From the NCBI RefSeq assembly GCF_910592395.1, contig NC_088310.1:13461501-13525500 (forward strand): a DNA stretch of 64,000 nt, written 5' to 3'. The notes beneath the pieces are model-generated. The model was not told where the DNA came from. It searched no databases and saw nothing but the letters and a program-made list of their open reading frames with translations. The DNA is from Lineus longissimus (taxonomy: Eukaryota > Nemertea > Pilidiophora > Heteronemertea > Lineidae). The position numbers were made by a program, and so were the translations under genes. Shown here in pieces: positions 33,297 through 44,707 of this stretch; the stretch's first letter is position 1; each line of letters opens with the position of its first letter.

Positions 33297-33405
33297 CTAG
33301 TACCTATTTTACCCGTACCTAATTTACTTGTACCTATTTTACCTGTACCTATTTTACCGTACCTATTTTACCCATTCCTATTTTACCTGTACCTATTTTA
33401 CTGGA
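33297..33405 (-). repeat. 14-bp minisatellite, second inverted array
   Basis: About seven to eight GTACCTATTTTACC-type units. The word GGACACGAC at 33410-33418 beside it also flanks the outer edge of the forward array at 29114-29122, in the same orientation. Confidence 0.9.
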
Positions 33406-34159
33406 TACCGGACACGACAGAGTGAAAGAAAGGATGACTTAATGACAGGTAGGAATAAATTGTAAGAATAAGTTGACAGCTTTGCTCGTCTGTTTCTGAT
33501 CCGTGTTTTTTCTCTTTCCGGGCGCTAAATCATGAAATAGGAAAATGGTAAATTTCTTTCCTTCAAGTTCAACATTTTCATGCGTTTATCAGTCTTTATT
33601 CTGCATAGTAGTTTAGTAAAGGAGGCCTAGTAGAAGCGTTCTCGTCAATGTCGACACAGTTGCACTCTTTGAAATTATTTATTTAGGGCCTAGCCTCATC
33701 TGATGCAGTGAGTGATGGTCATGGTGGTAGGCCTACCATCCTGATTCCTGTATTCATATTGTAGGCGTTCACATACATACATGGTACACGCTGGTGAAGT
33801 GTAGGGCTAATCATCATGTACACATGTACACGAACCCTGGGACACATACATACATGTATCAAGGTACGTATGGACCATGCTGCTCTATGCATGCATGCAA
33901 GATCATAGCCTACACAGGCTACACCAGCTTGTGTATTGACTGTACTATTGGAAGCCACAATAATAAAGCCTTGGCGGCTTGGGCACGTGTACTAGTCATG
34001 CTAGTAAAGGTCTCTATTAGGCCTATTTGCAGAGCATGCTCCGCACAAAACAGTGAACTCTTCACTGTCTCCATTTTCCACTTACACAGTAGACAGTTCA
34101 CAGTTGGCCAGATGCTTTCGCCGTCTATTATCCGCTTCTTGAATTAACAATGAGTGGGC
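33406..34159. other. Non-coding interval
   Basis: No gene recognised. TAGGCCTA and ACATACATG words are frequent. Confidence 0.5.
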
Positions 34160-35165
34160 CCATACGTGAGACAAAAAGTTACCAGATTGTGACTCGTGGC
34201 TGTGAATGATAGGACCCCGACCCCTGATCACTGCCAAACTTTATATGTGAGACAAAAAAATTCCTGATTGTGACTTACGGTTTGGAATGATGGGACCCCG
34301 ACCCATGACCACTGCCAAACTTTATATGTGAGACACAAAGTTACCAGATTGTGACTCGTGGCTGTGAATGATAGGACCCCGACCCATGATCACTGCCAAA
34401 CGTCATACGTGAGACAAAAAGTTACCAGATTGTGACTCGTGGCTGGGAATGATAGGACCCCGACCCCTGATCAATGCCAAACTTTATACGTGAGACAAAA
34501 AGTTACCTGATTGTGACTTACGGCTGGGAATGATGGGACCCCGACCCATGACCACTGCCAAACTTCATACGTGAGACAAAAAGTTACCAGATTGTGACTC
34601 GTGGCTGGAAATGATAGGACCCCGACCCCTGATCACTGCCAAACTTTATATGTGAGACAAAAAGTCACCTGATTGTGACTTACGGCTGGGAATGATGGGA
34701 CCCCGACCCATGACCACTGCCAAACTTCATACGTGAGACAAAAAGTTACCAGATTGTGACTCGCGGCTGGAAATGATAGGACCCCGACCCATGATCACTG
34801 CCAAACTTCATACGAGAGACAAAAAGTTACCAGATTGTGACTCGTGGCTGGGAATGATAGGAGCCCGACCCCTGATCACTGCCAAACTTCATACGTGAGA
34901 CAAAAAGTTCCCAGATTGTGACTCGCGGCTGTGAATGATAGGACCCCGACCCATGATCACTGCCAAACTTTATATGTGAGACAAAAAGTTCCCAGATTGT
35001 GTCTCGTGGCTGTGAATGATAGGACCCCGACCCATGATCACTGCCAAACTTCATACGTGAGACAAAAAGTTACCAGATTGTGACTCGTGGCTGGGAATGA
35101 TAGGACCCCGACCCATGATCATTGCCAAAATTCATACTTGAGACAAAAATTTACCAGACTGTGAC
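34160..35165. repeat. ~82-bp satellite, about 12 copies
   Basis: The unit carries GTGAGACAAAAAGTTACC, AGATTGTGACTCGTGGCTG, GATAGGACCCCGACCC and CACTGCCAAACTT. Starts recur every 81-82 bp from 34166 to about 35140. Some copies show GATGGGACCC and CTTACGG variants in alternation (for example near 34260, 34510 and 34680), which suggests a higher-order pattern. A 75-codon minus-strand frame within it is a by-product. Confidence 0.93.
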
Positions 35166-35520
35166 TGGCAGCTGGGAATGAGAGGACCTAACCACCCCAA
35201 CCCCTCATACTCCTGGCACATAGGGGAAAAAGGTCTCTTGTTGTGACATGTTGTTGGAAATGATACCGCCTGTAGCCGCCCATCCTCACTGCTAAAATGA
35301 AATAAAAGAGTCAAAATTTCAAATTCAAATTGATTTATTGATTTATCATCTATTCGGCTACAGTCAAAAACTATATATATAGTACAAATTAAAAACACGT
35401 GGTCATTCAACAATATTCCAGATTATCATACCTCATTAGTATGTGAGCCAATCACGTCGCGTCATTCACGACCACGTGCCATGCGATAATTTTGACTATT
35501 CCACGGCATTATTCCACGGC

Positions 35521-36035
35521 TGACGTCATCGATGACGCGATATTGCAAATGGCGGCCATTAAGATTTCGACGAAATCGGCGATAAAAAACAGCATATTTA
35601 CGGCGTTTTAAGCCAGGAAGTTGCACAGTGATACTGTCAGGGTCTTGAATTACACCCACAAAGTAGGTAGGTTGCATTGGGTGGGACTGTTACATCCACG
35701 AACAGAAAGTACAAGGCATTCAAGTTGGGCCTGGACTCGCTTCAAACAAACATCGTCTGCTAATGTAAACACACACTGTCTACAGTACATAATGTATCAT
35801 GTAGGAGCCAGTTTTCGCGGGTCTTATCACTAAGTGCAGATTTACTAGCTTCCAGCGATTCCATACACGCAAAAGCTTATTTATTACGAAATTTGAGATC
35901 AATAACGAAATATCTGGGGTGCTGCGTGGATGTTTTAAGCGTGAATTAATCTTGAAATCGCTCACTGAAAGATCGATGCAGACCAAAACAAATCCGAAGC
36001 GGCTCCCCCATTTTCGCGGGGTATTGCGCATGCGC
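35521..36035. promoter_or_regulatory. Promoter-like cluster: CRE, YY1 and NRF1 sites
   Basis: TGACGTCA at 35521-35528 is a perfect CRE. CAAATGGCGGCC at 35545-35556 fits the YY1 core, which often overlaps start sites. GCGCATGCGC at 36026-36035 is a perfect palindromic NRF1 site. The local sequence is richer in CpG than its surroundings. These motifs are conserved in animal housekeeping promoters. No transcript start or downstream exon could be proved, and the open frames here (for example 35462-35677 minus) match nothing I know. Confidence 0.4.
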
Positions 36036-36897
36036 GACTGATTGTTGTGTTTCTGTGTCGTGTGCATGATCCTAGGTATTGACCCAGTGTTTTGAACGTA
36101 ATTAGAGAATTGCTTGCCTGTTTAGGACGCATTTTGGGCGCTTTCTTTGCGGAACGAAATGAAAATCAAAAATCAGAAAATTTCTTCTCTGGAAACGAAG
36201 TGACGCGCGAGAAAACGGGAAAAAACGGGTTTTCGCGAAATTGGGGATGACTCGAAATTGGGGAGCAGCACCATACACGTCTTGGCTCCATACCGCCGAT
36301 TAAAAATCACTTTGACAGTGGTTTGGGTCGCGGTGCAAAACCTGCTGGGCCGATTTCTTCAAGGTTTGGTTTAAAGCCTCGTGAAATAATTTTTGACCTG
36401 ACAAATAATTTTGACTATTCTAATCATGGCTTGACATGCAATATTTATATAATATTCAATGGTATTCTTCGTTGCGCAGAGAATGTGCGCAAAAGCAAAC
36501 ACACAGTAGAATGTTCACTGTTTAATGCGATATCGACAACAGTGAAATGCTCTACTGTGGTATAGTAGAGAGTACGTTGCTATTTGCATTCATCTGTTCA
36601 TGAACGCCATGGCCATAGCCGAGCCGGGGTAATCCCAAAATGTACCGCCAGCCTTTCTGGTACAGTTCATCCCGACTGTCGTATTTGTTATTGCACCACA
36701 GGTTCACCATGTTTTTGCCTGTGCTGACATGGGTACCTCATGACCTGTTAGCAGAAACAAATCTAGTTAATATTTCATCCTGGCGATACATGTACATTTT
36801 GGTGATATCACATTTACCAAGGAGGTTCTACAATTTGAATAAAACTGATGTGGCACATATACAGATCCTGGCAAGGAAATGTCGTAGAAGTGATGGT
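36036..36897. other. Interval without recognised gene
   Basis: Frames at 36323-36565 and 36640-36903 (plus) show no recognisable domain; the second runs into the LTR at 36898. It could hold a host exon downstream of the promoter-like cluster, but nothing supports this beyond position. Confidence 0.4.
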
Positions 36898-37040
36898 TGT
36901 TAATTGATTGAACTCGGAGCAGGATTCAACCAGAAGCGTCTGCTTTATTGAGCATGCGCATTAGGCATATAGACGTTACATAATACATGAATAGGTGGCA
37001 GCACCAGACGGTGTGTAGATTCAATTAGATTATACTGACA
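36898..37040 (-). repeat. Gypsy-2 3' LTR
   Basis: 143 bp, TGTCAG...TTAACA on the element strand. It holds GAGCATGCGCATT near 36950, an NRF1-like word that may drive transcription. The partner is at 46983-47125. Confidence 0.93.
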
Positions 37041-37058
37041 TCCCCCTTTGTTTCTCTT
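37041..37058 (-). other. Gypsy-2 polypurine tract
   Basis: On the element strand AAGAGAAACAAAGGGGGA lies directly before the 3' LTR; every base but one C is a purine. Confidence 0.85.
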
Positions 37059-37502
37059 CTAAGAATATTATGTAATATCATATTTGATAATCCTGTTGAA
37101 TTTTATATTACCACACTTGTGCCTAATGTCACTGTAAGTCCAATAGTCTATAATATGTGGTTTTCTTATTTCAGAATGACCTTCTCATAACACTTGGCTG
37201 TTTTGTATTAATTATGTAGAAACTTGAATAAACACTAAATCACTGTTAAACCGTGACGAATTAATTTTAACTGGATAACATGTAACTATAGTAATCCTTG
37301 GTCCTCCATAACTAGAATTAATAATGATACTCTCTTATGCTTGTATCTAAATGTTTTGTAAACTTCACGTAGCATAACGATTATGCTTTGAATTAATTTG
37401 AATAAAGAACTTTGAAACATATATGAGTTGAGTAGAGATTTAGATAGACTGACTAAAACTCCTGTTATTGATTAAGGGATTATTCTGCCCTTTTGTACCA
37501 TT

Positions 37503-38645
37503 CTAGTTGCAAACATAGTCTTGATATCTGCGGTTTGGTTTGACGACTCTGCCAGACCTTGTAACTATAGGTTGACTGTTTGTTTCTAATGATTGTCCAA
37601 TGTTAGTGTTTTCATTTCTGATGGTTTCCTCATCTTCTAGAGTAGTTTGTGGAAATTGTTCTTTTATTGTTCTTGTACTTCCCGTTGGGACCTTCTTTAT
37701 GTGACTCCACTTTCTCCTTAGAACATTTCCATTTGAAGTCTGTACATGGTATGATCTGGGTTGATCTGCTTTTGCCATGATCTCTCCTGGTGTCCAGACT
37801 TTTTCATTTTGGATACGGACCTGATCTCCAGGTTTCAGCGGTTGATACGGCATTTTTCTGGAGTGTCTATCATGCATTGTCTTGGCGACATTTTGCGTTG
37901 CAAAAGTTTCTCATGCACAATTTGACTGTCCGGTTGGTTTGTTTTCAATTTCTCAGCTAGTACTGGAAGTTGCGACCTTAGCCTACGACCTAGGAGTAAC
38001 TGTGCTGGTGACTCCATGTCATTACTGCGCGGCGTATCGCGGTATGTTAATAGCGCTAGGTAGGGATCTTGTCCCGCCTCTTTTGCTTTCTTTAACAAGT
38101 TCTTGACAGTTTGTACAGTTCGTTCGGCTAATCCATTTGCACGTGGATAACGCGGACTAGAGGTTTTGTGAATGAATGACCATTTATCGGCAAATTCTTT
38201 GAATTTTCTACTGGTGTATTGCGGACCATTGTCAGTTAACAACGATTCAGGTATGCCATGCCTCGCGAATGTTTTCTTGATGTGATTTATCACTGTCTCT
38301 GAAGAAGTGTCCTCTAACATTTCGACTTCAAAAAATCCGGAGTATGCATCTACTAACTATGACTAAATAGTCCTTGCAATGAAAGTAGAACAAATCACTA
38401 GCTGTTTGTTGCCATGGTCTGGTTGGAGTTTCATTCGGTTTCAATGGCTCTTTCTGCTGTTTGCGCGAGAATTTCTGACAGACTCCGCATTTCGATACTT
38501 TATCGGTAATATCGGTTAGCATACCTGGCCAAAATAGCAATTCTTTTGCTCTGCGCATACACATTTCTGTGCCTAGATGCCCTTGATGAATAATGTCTAT
38601 CATTTCAGATCTGAGCGAACGCGGTACAACTATGCGGTCGCCTTT
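37503..38645 (-). pseudogene. Gypsy-2 integrase, frameshifted
   Basis: The minus strand from 38645 encodes the H2C2 zinc domain (IIHQGHLGTEMCMRR, then CGVCQKF). The catalytic core has its first Asp just after a 4-nt insertion near 38358, TDNGPQYTS (second Asp) near 38220, and RANGLAERTV (Glu) near 38130. A second shift near 37880-37910 leads into a barrel tail (PGDQVRIQNEKVWTPG) and a Lys/Arg-rich end with PIVTRSGRVVKPNRRY, a signature of this clade. The stop is at 37503-37505. The catalytic triad is intact in sequence, but two frameshifts inactivate this copy. Upstream the frame is broken by the insert at 38650-39279. Confidence 0.88.
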
Positions 38646-38649
38646 GAAT

Positions 38650-39279
38650 TAAGGAATTGAACCCGAGGCGGAGGACCTTGGTTGAGTTACCAAGACACTC
38701 GAGGGTGGAGCTAAAATACAGTCCAAACCCGAGCCGACAGGCGAGGGTTTGGACGAAATTTTAGCTCCACCCGAGAGTGTCTTGGTTACTCAACCAAGGT
38801 CCGAAGCCGAGGGTTCAATTTCTATTCTAAAATACCTCAAACTTAAAAAGATAGGCCACGAAATAACTTGAATATGTGCGAATTTGGCAGATTCCATCCA
38901 TCGCCTGCCCGGAGCGCCGGTAGCGCCATTGTTTACATTATGTTACGGCAGCGCGTATAGGAAGTCCGGATCGGCTCGCTCAAGTGATGCTAAAATCCGC
39001 GCAAATGGGCTATTTGGAGCGTTTTTCTCAGCAAATATGTGTAGTGCTCATTAAAAAACTTAGGGTGGTTGATGCTTCCTTGGCTGATTTGTGTTTGAAG
39101 CAGTGTTTTGAGAGCCTCAAACTTCTGAAGTGAGCTGTGTGCATGGTTTCCACATTTTAGTGCAACCCGAGGGAACTTTGGTAGAGCATCTTGGTTGCGT
39201 GTCCAAAACACTCCACTCTCAGAACGAGGCTTATGCATTTTCCATTTAAAAGTTGACTTTACGGTACCAAGGTATTTTA
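38650..39279. mobile_element. Composite palindromic insert in Gypsy-2
   Basis: Lies between RNase H and integrase, flanked by GAAT at 38646-38649 and 39280-39283; the Gypsy frame is in register if it is removed. Its first part (38651-38824) is a hairpin whose ~65-bp arms share GGACCTTGGTTGAGT-like and TTTTAGCTCCACCC words. The second part (38827-39279) has inverted ends TATTCTAAAATACCT and AGGTATTTTA. It may be one element with an internal foldback or two nested MITEs. No convincing coding capacity. Confidence 0.7.
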
Positions 39280-39283
39280 GAAT

Positions 39284-40212
39284 ACCAGTCCTTCAGCTAC
39301 ATGATATTCGTCTTGGTCTTGCCAATATGGACCTAATGAATTGTCCAGGCTTCTTCTATGTTCAGGAAAACCATTTCTGATTGTTTCCTGTAGTTTCTGA
39401 AGTTCAGTGTCCTGAGCTGTTGCGATTTGAAGCTCTTTTAGTTTCTTATCGGATACTGCTAATGAGCTAATGAGCAAATGAACTTGAAGATTCACTTCTC
39501 TTTCCATGTCACTTTTCTCTTGACCGGGAAGATTGGCTCTCGATAGTGTATCTGCTACTACCAATTGTTTTCCTGGGACATGCACTAACTTGAAGTTGTA
39601 CTTCTGTAGTCGCAGTAGGAAGCGTTGTATCCTGGGTGGTGCTTTGAATAGCGGTTTTTTCACAATTGTTTCTAGCGGCTTATGATCAGACTCAATGAGA
39701 AAGTCGCGCCCATAAACATATTGGTGAAATTTCTCACATGCGAATGTTGCGGCTAATGTTTCCTTTTCAATTTGCGCGTAATTTTGTTCGCATGATGTTA
39801 AGGCTCTGGATGCGAAAGCAATCGGGTGGCGTTCCTGTAGCAATGCGGCTCCTATTCCGTCTTTTGACGCGTCGGCTGTGACAGTCAGTTCCTTCTTAGG
39901 ATCATAGTAACTTAATACTGGAGCTTCGGTTAGCTTTTGCTTTAACAGTTCAATTGCGTTTCTTTGTGGTTCATCCCAATGCCATTGAGTGTCCTTCTGG
40001 AGTAACTCGCGTAGCGGTGCGCTGATCTGCGATAAGTTCGGTATGAACTTTCCAAAGTATTGAACCATGCCAATGAATCTCATCAATGCACTTTTATCTT
40101 CTGGATGTGGCATTTTGATGATCGCCTCTACCTTTGTCGGATTAGGTTTTACACCATTTTGTGTAAGCATGAGTCCTCTACATAAATGACCTCTGTTACA
40201 CCTACGATGCAT
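39284..40212 (-). pseudogene. Gypsy-2 RT thumb/connection and RNase H
   Basis: An open minus-strand frame. RT connection: MRFIGMVQYFGKFIPNLSQI. RNase H: TVTADASKDGIGAALLQE (first Asp), EQNYAQIEKETLA (Glu) and FLIESDHKPLETI (Asp). It then runs VHVPGKQLVVADTLSRANL into the spacer before integrase. A frame change near 40190 separates it from the RT palm. The last codons lie next to the insert boundary at 39283. RNase H looks intact. Confidence 0.88.
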
Positions 40213-40547
40213 TTGGCTTGTTTGAGTTTGAGTCCTACTTCGTGAAGACGATTAAGAACTTTGCGCAATCTGACATCGTGTTCTTCTTTAGTATCTGCAT
40301 ATACTAAAATGTCATCGACTGAATTACAGCATCCTTCCAGTCCTTCCAATATCTGTGCTAGTATCTTCTGAAACACCTCAGAAGCTGAAGATATACCAAA
40401 CGGTAAACGTAGAAAACGAAATCTACCGAAACACGTGTTGAAAGTTGTGATTCTTGAACTCGCGTGGTCAAGCTTAATGTGCCAAAACGAACTCGATGCG
40501 TCGAGGACAGAGAAATATTTCGCGCCTGCTAGTTTTGCACTGATATC
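40190..40547 (-). pseudogene. Gypsy-2 RT palm
   Basis: Minus-strand frame after the foldback insertion: a palm block with SVLDASSSFWHI, then FRFLRLPFGISSASEVFQ and the catalytic NSVDDILVYAD near 40300-40330 (Val in place of Tyr before the Asp pair's spacer). It is continuous with the RT N-terminus at 41385 once the 831-bp insert and one GATATC are removed. Confidence 0.88.
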
Positions 40548-41378
40548 TATGGCAAGCCAAAGCGGAATTTATTCAAGACTTTAGAATTACCATTCAAGAA
40601 GTTAAATATAAGTTCAAGAAGGAAATATATGTTCAAGACTAAAATATGTTCAACCTTGAATCAAATGTTTTCAACCTTGAATAAAATATGTTCAACCTTG
40701 AATAAAATATGTTCAACCTTGAACAAAATATATTCAACCTTGAACAAAATATATTCAAGACTCACGTGACCATATTCAAGACGCACGTGACCACAAAATT
40801 GATGACGTAGAGCGTAGAATCTGTGGTACTTCCGATGCGTTCTGTTTCACGACAGGCATTGCGCATTTTGAACCTATAATTTGCCTGATATGTCTGTGAA
40901 ACATGTATCGACTCTGACATTCACTCGGCATCCATGTCATGATGTGTAGGATTACAGTACATGTCAGGTGTAGGCGGCTAGGTACGTGTACAACCATGTG
41001 TCAAAACCTCGTGCGAACAATTCGAGCTCCGAAACGCAACACAAGTACCATGGGTTCGGGAAAGTCCGGACGCGGGTTCGGGAAAGTCCGTAAAGCATCA
41101 AAACATGAGCAACTACGTCATCAATTTTTGTGGTCACGTGCGTCTTGAATATGGTCACGTGAGTCTTGAATATATTTTGTTCAAGGTTGAATATATTTTG
41201 TTCAAGGTTGACAATATTTGATTCAAGGTTGACAATATTTGATTCAAGGTTGACAATATTTGATTCAAGGTTGACAATATTTGATTCAGGATTGAACATA
41301 TTTTGGTCTTGAACATATATTTAACTTCTTGAATAGTAATTCCACGGTCTTGAATAAATTCCGCTTTGGCTTGCCATA
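40548..41378. mobile_element. Foldback-like element with minisatellite arms
   Basis: 831 bp with long inverted arms (about 40548-40812 and 41118-41378) around a ~300-bp loop, flanked by GATATC at 40542-40547 and 41379-41384. The ends are TATGGCAAGCCAAAGCGG and its complement. Inside, both arms consist of tandem ~21-bp units with the core TTCAACCTTGAA, then CACGTG-containing units nearest the loop. This plan, terminal repeats built from tandem units, is that of foldback elements. It carries no transposase and must be mobilised in trans. It lies exactly within the RT coding region of Gypsy-2. Confidence 0.88.
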
Positions 41379-41384
41379 GATATC

Positions 41385-42343
41385 ATCTGCTGTTGGTAAT
41401 TCGTAATGTTCACGTCTAATTGCTTGATTAAGCTCTTTAGGATCTAAACATATTCGCAAACTACCATCCGGCTTTTCTACGCATACAATAGGATTGACCC
41501 AATCGGTGGGCTCATCCATGCTTTTGATAATGTTCTGTTCTTGCATTTTTGACAGTTCAGCTTTAAGTCTAGGTTTTAAAGCTTCCGGCATTTTCCTTGG
41601 CGGATAAATCACTGGATTCGCGTTTTCCTTGAGACTTATGTGATGATCAGGGACTTTGAAACAACCAATCCCATGAAATAAATCTTCGTATTCGTCAAGA
41701 ATAGCTTGAGATTTGCTATCTGATTTCGCAATGCGTTTGGGCTGATTGGTTTTCCCAATCGTAGTTTCGGTTTCAGTTTCAGAACCATTGTTAGTGCTAG
41801 ATCTCACATCGTAAATGCGTTTCAACAATCCTAGGTGAACACTTGACTTTGCTCCCAGAATAGCTTCAGTTTTGACATTAGCTACGATGAATTCGATTAG
41901 ATAATCGCGGTTTTTATGCGTACATGTGAGACTACACTTGCCACGAACTTTGATTTCCGATCCGTCGTATGTTGACAATTTCACGTTCCTGACTTGTGAC
42001 AACGCTGGCGCTTTCCGAATTTTACGAAACATGTAATACGGAATTACGTTAGCCTGTGCTCCCGTATCTATTTTGAATAGCATTTTGTCGCGTTTTGGAC
42101 CTATTGGCAGTTGTACATGCCATTGCGCTTCATTATCATGCATATCTGATGATTTCGGTTTTGAATTGACTGTTCCAATGAACAATTGTTCGAACTGTTG
42201 CAAGTTGTCGTCATCTTCTTCATCGTATTGACATACTGCATGAACACTTTTCCCGAATTTTCCTTGATGGCTACGTTTCGTAGATCGACAAAATCTTTCG
42301 TAATGATTTTTCTTTCCACAACCCCGGCATGATTTTCCGTATG
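41385..42343 (-). pseudogene. Gypsy-2 Gag zinc knuckle, protease and RT N-terminus
   Basis: The minus-strand frame continues Gag after Harbinger-2. It starts within the second zinc knuckle (CRGCGKKNHYERFC), then the protease (KIDTGAQANVIPYYMF near 42030-42075), a flap region (STYDGSEIKVRG) and ILGAKSSVHLGL. The RT entry follows with NPVIYPPRKMPEALK, DWVNPIVCVEKPDGSLRICL and LNQAIRREHYELPTA, ending at the foldback insertion at 41384. There is no stop in this stretch. Gag and pol share one frame. Confidence 0.9.
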
Positions 42344-42633
42344 CAGGGGCCTTATTCATGAAGCCTTCGTAAAATTGTTACTAATAACGATTTACGTGGC
42401 TCGTAGTAAGACTTTAGTAACTGCCAAGTAAGACACTACGTCTTATTCACAAAGCATTATCATCGATTTATTACCGTATTACTTATTAAACCCTTCGTAG
42501 GGAAATATTATCAGGTACGCACTTGAGGTGATCTGTATAGAATTGTTACGTAATCCACTTGAGCTCACCTCATTGACTGTTTGTAATAGGGGCATCGAGT
42601 ATTTATACAGTAATTGGACGTGCTTACCATCAT

Positions 42634-44324
42634 TTGATGGATATTCGCCACCCTGACAACATCATGGAGAAAACCAATAAGAAGAGGAAGACCATTGTCC
42701 CACCACCCGAGGAAGGAAAGAAGACCGTTGTCCCACCACCCGAGGAAGGAAAGAGGAAACGGGGTGTGAATTTTTCCCCAAATGAAATTATAAAGTTAGT
42801 TGATCTCGTGGAATCGAAGTGGTCCGTGATCAGCAGCAAGTTTTCGGATGTCATTACGCTGAAGCGGAAGTCCGACACGTGGAAAGAAATAACCCTTAAG
42901 ATCAACAGTGTGGCAAGCGTCCGGAGAACGACCGAAGCAGTTCACCATAAATGGCATGACCTGAAATAGAAGGCAAAACAGAAGGCTGCAAAAATCAATG
43001 TACTGACCAAGCGGACCGGGAACAAACCCCTTGGCGATGATGTGTCCGAGTTGACGCAACTCGAGCAAAGGATCGTAGGCCTAATCGGTGTCGAAATGAT
43101 ACAAGGAATCGCTACTGGTATGGACACAGAAGAGCTGGACCTACCTGAAGATGACATGAACCAGCAATACCCGTTTTCCCCGTCTGTCACAGAAGCCGAT
43201 GATGACGAAATTTCTTATTTCGATCAGAATGCGTCACTCTCACTTCAAAAATCGAAGGTAGGTTGGTAGTCTGCGGGCGCTCCAGTTTCCTGCATTACAT
43301 TTCGCCCGATTTGTCTACAGATTCAAAAGTGCCATCTTAGGCGCTTGGCTCTTGACGAGATATTTCATCCTTACATAGCATTCAATACTTAATTCTATCA
43401 AATGTATTTTCCAGAGAATTCGTAAGGTTACAGCAACCGTCACGCGCCCGAACGATAGCAGCTCAGAAGATGACACCCGATCCCCTTCGCCGCCGCCAAG
43501 TCCTGTCCGACAACCCAAGAGCTGTCGTCCCACTGCTGGCTCTTCCAAGGCGTCTTCAACTGGTTTGTCTGTCGCAGCAAAGAAGTCATTGCATACATTC
43601 CATACCGTTGAATTGCGGAAATCACCCGAGGGAAATAGGTTTTTGATTACTGGAGGCATAAGCAGTGATAAGGGAAGATCGCAACTTTCCAGGTGGCTGC
43701 ACAACGATCTGTGCAATGCTTTTTCTCATTTGCTTGTGTCGTTATTAGGAAAGAAAACGTATCTCCTGACGTGCCCGTTTCAGTACTGGCCTTCTATATG
43801 AGAAGGAAGTAAATAACAACTAAAGACATACTAAGACCTCACTCATGTTTAATGGCTTTTTGCATTTAAGTCTATCAAATGTATTTTCCAGAGAATTCGT
43901 AAGGTTACAGCAACCATCACGCGCCCGAACGATAGCAGCTCAGAAGATGACACCCGATCCCCTTCACCGCCGCCAAGTCCTGCCCGACAACCCAAGAGCT
44001 GTCGTCCCACTGCTGGCTCTTCCAAGGCGTCTTCAACTGGTTTGTCTCTCGCAGATAAGAAGCTTTCACATGCCGTTGAACTAATTGATGTGGAGAAGGA
44101 ACGGGTCAAAATCGAGAGCAAGCGACTTGACGTGGAAGAACAACGGCTTCATCTGGAAGAAACAAAGGTTCATCTCGCAAAAAAAGGCAGTATGGCTATT
44201 GGAGGTACTAGTGGATGCTGTTACGGAAACCAGCGAATCCCAGAAAACTGGCTCAAAACCAAAGGAGTACAAGTCCAGGTCATCGGCATTCTCTGTACTT
44301 GAAAAAATGGCCAAAGGAGAGTGA
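42634..44324 (+). pseudogene. Harbinger-2 Myb/SANT-like partner with duplicated exon
   Basis: Exon 1 (42634, or ATG 42664, to 43257) carries two VPPPEEGK repeats and a Myb/SANT domain (FSPNEIIKLVDLVESKW, then TEAVHHKWHDLK), an in-frame TAG at 42967-42969, and an acidic end. Its donor is AAG|GTAGG. The next exon is present twice, starting at 43415 and 43892, each after an identical TTTTCCAG acceptor and encoding RIRKVTAT, NDSSSEDDTRSPSPPPSP and KASSTGLS. The second copy continues into a coiled-coil end (VEKERVKIESKRLDVEEQRL). A shift at the A run near 44178 separates this from a plausible family C-terminus (LLEVLVDAVTETSES) ending at 44324. Confidence 0.8.
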
Positions 44325-44707
44325 CCTACATATATCACGCAATTTTAAAGTGATGTTGTTGCTGTATAACTGCTACATTGTTTGTTAGATAGATAGTGAA
44401 GTAAGGAATAACTGATAAGATTGTGCTTTCATCAAAATCGTGTTGGTTGTTGGTATGAATTTATACCTTGATCACAGTACATTGTTCTGTACAAACATGA
44501 TGTTTATTTGTTGATGAAAGAAGATCGTTGGAATTGTAGTTTGGCAGTCTCGCCAGTAATCAAATGCTCTACAACCTTACTGTTTATCGTTGTTGATTGT
44601 AACATGATGTTGAAAACGTCTCTTGTTACATGTACCACCATTTTGGTTGTACACATCAATTAAAATGTTTGGGTTAATTGGAAATAAAGTTCTGTTTTAA
44701 ATACATA

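Noticed and set aside
34827-35054. 75-codon frame with a 27-residue repeat
   Set aside because: It arises from the ~82-bp satellite where several units happen to be 81 bp; the frame is lost in other units.
35462-35677. Minus-strand frame QPTYFVGVIQDPDSITV as a host first exon
   Set aside because: No domain recognised and no partner exon; position beside the promoter-like cluster alone is not enough.
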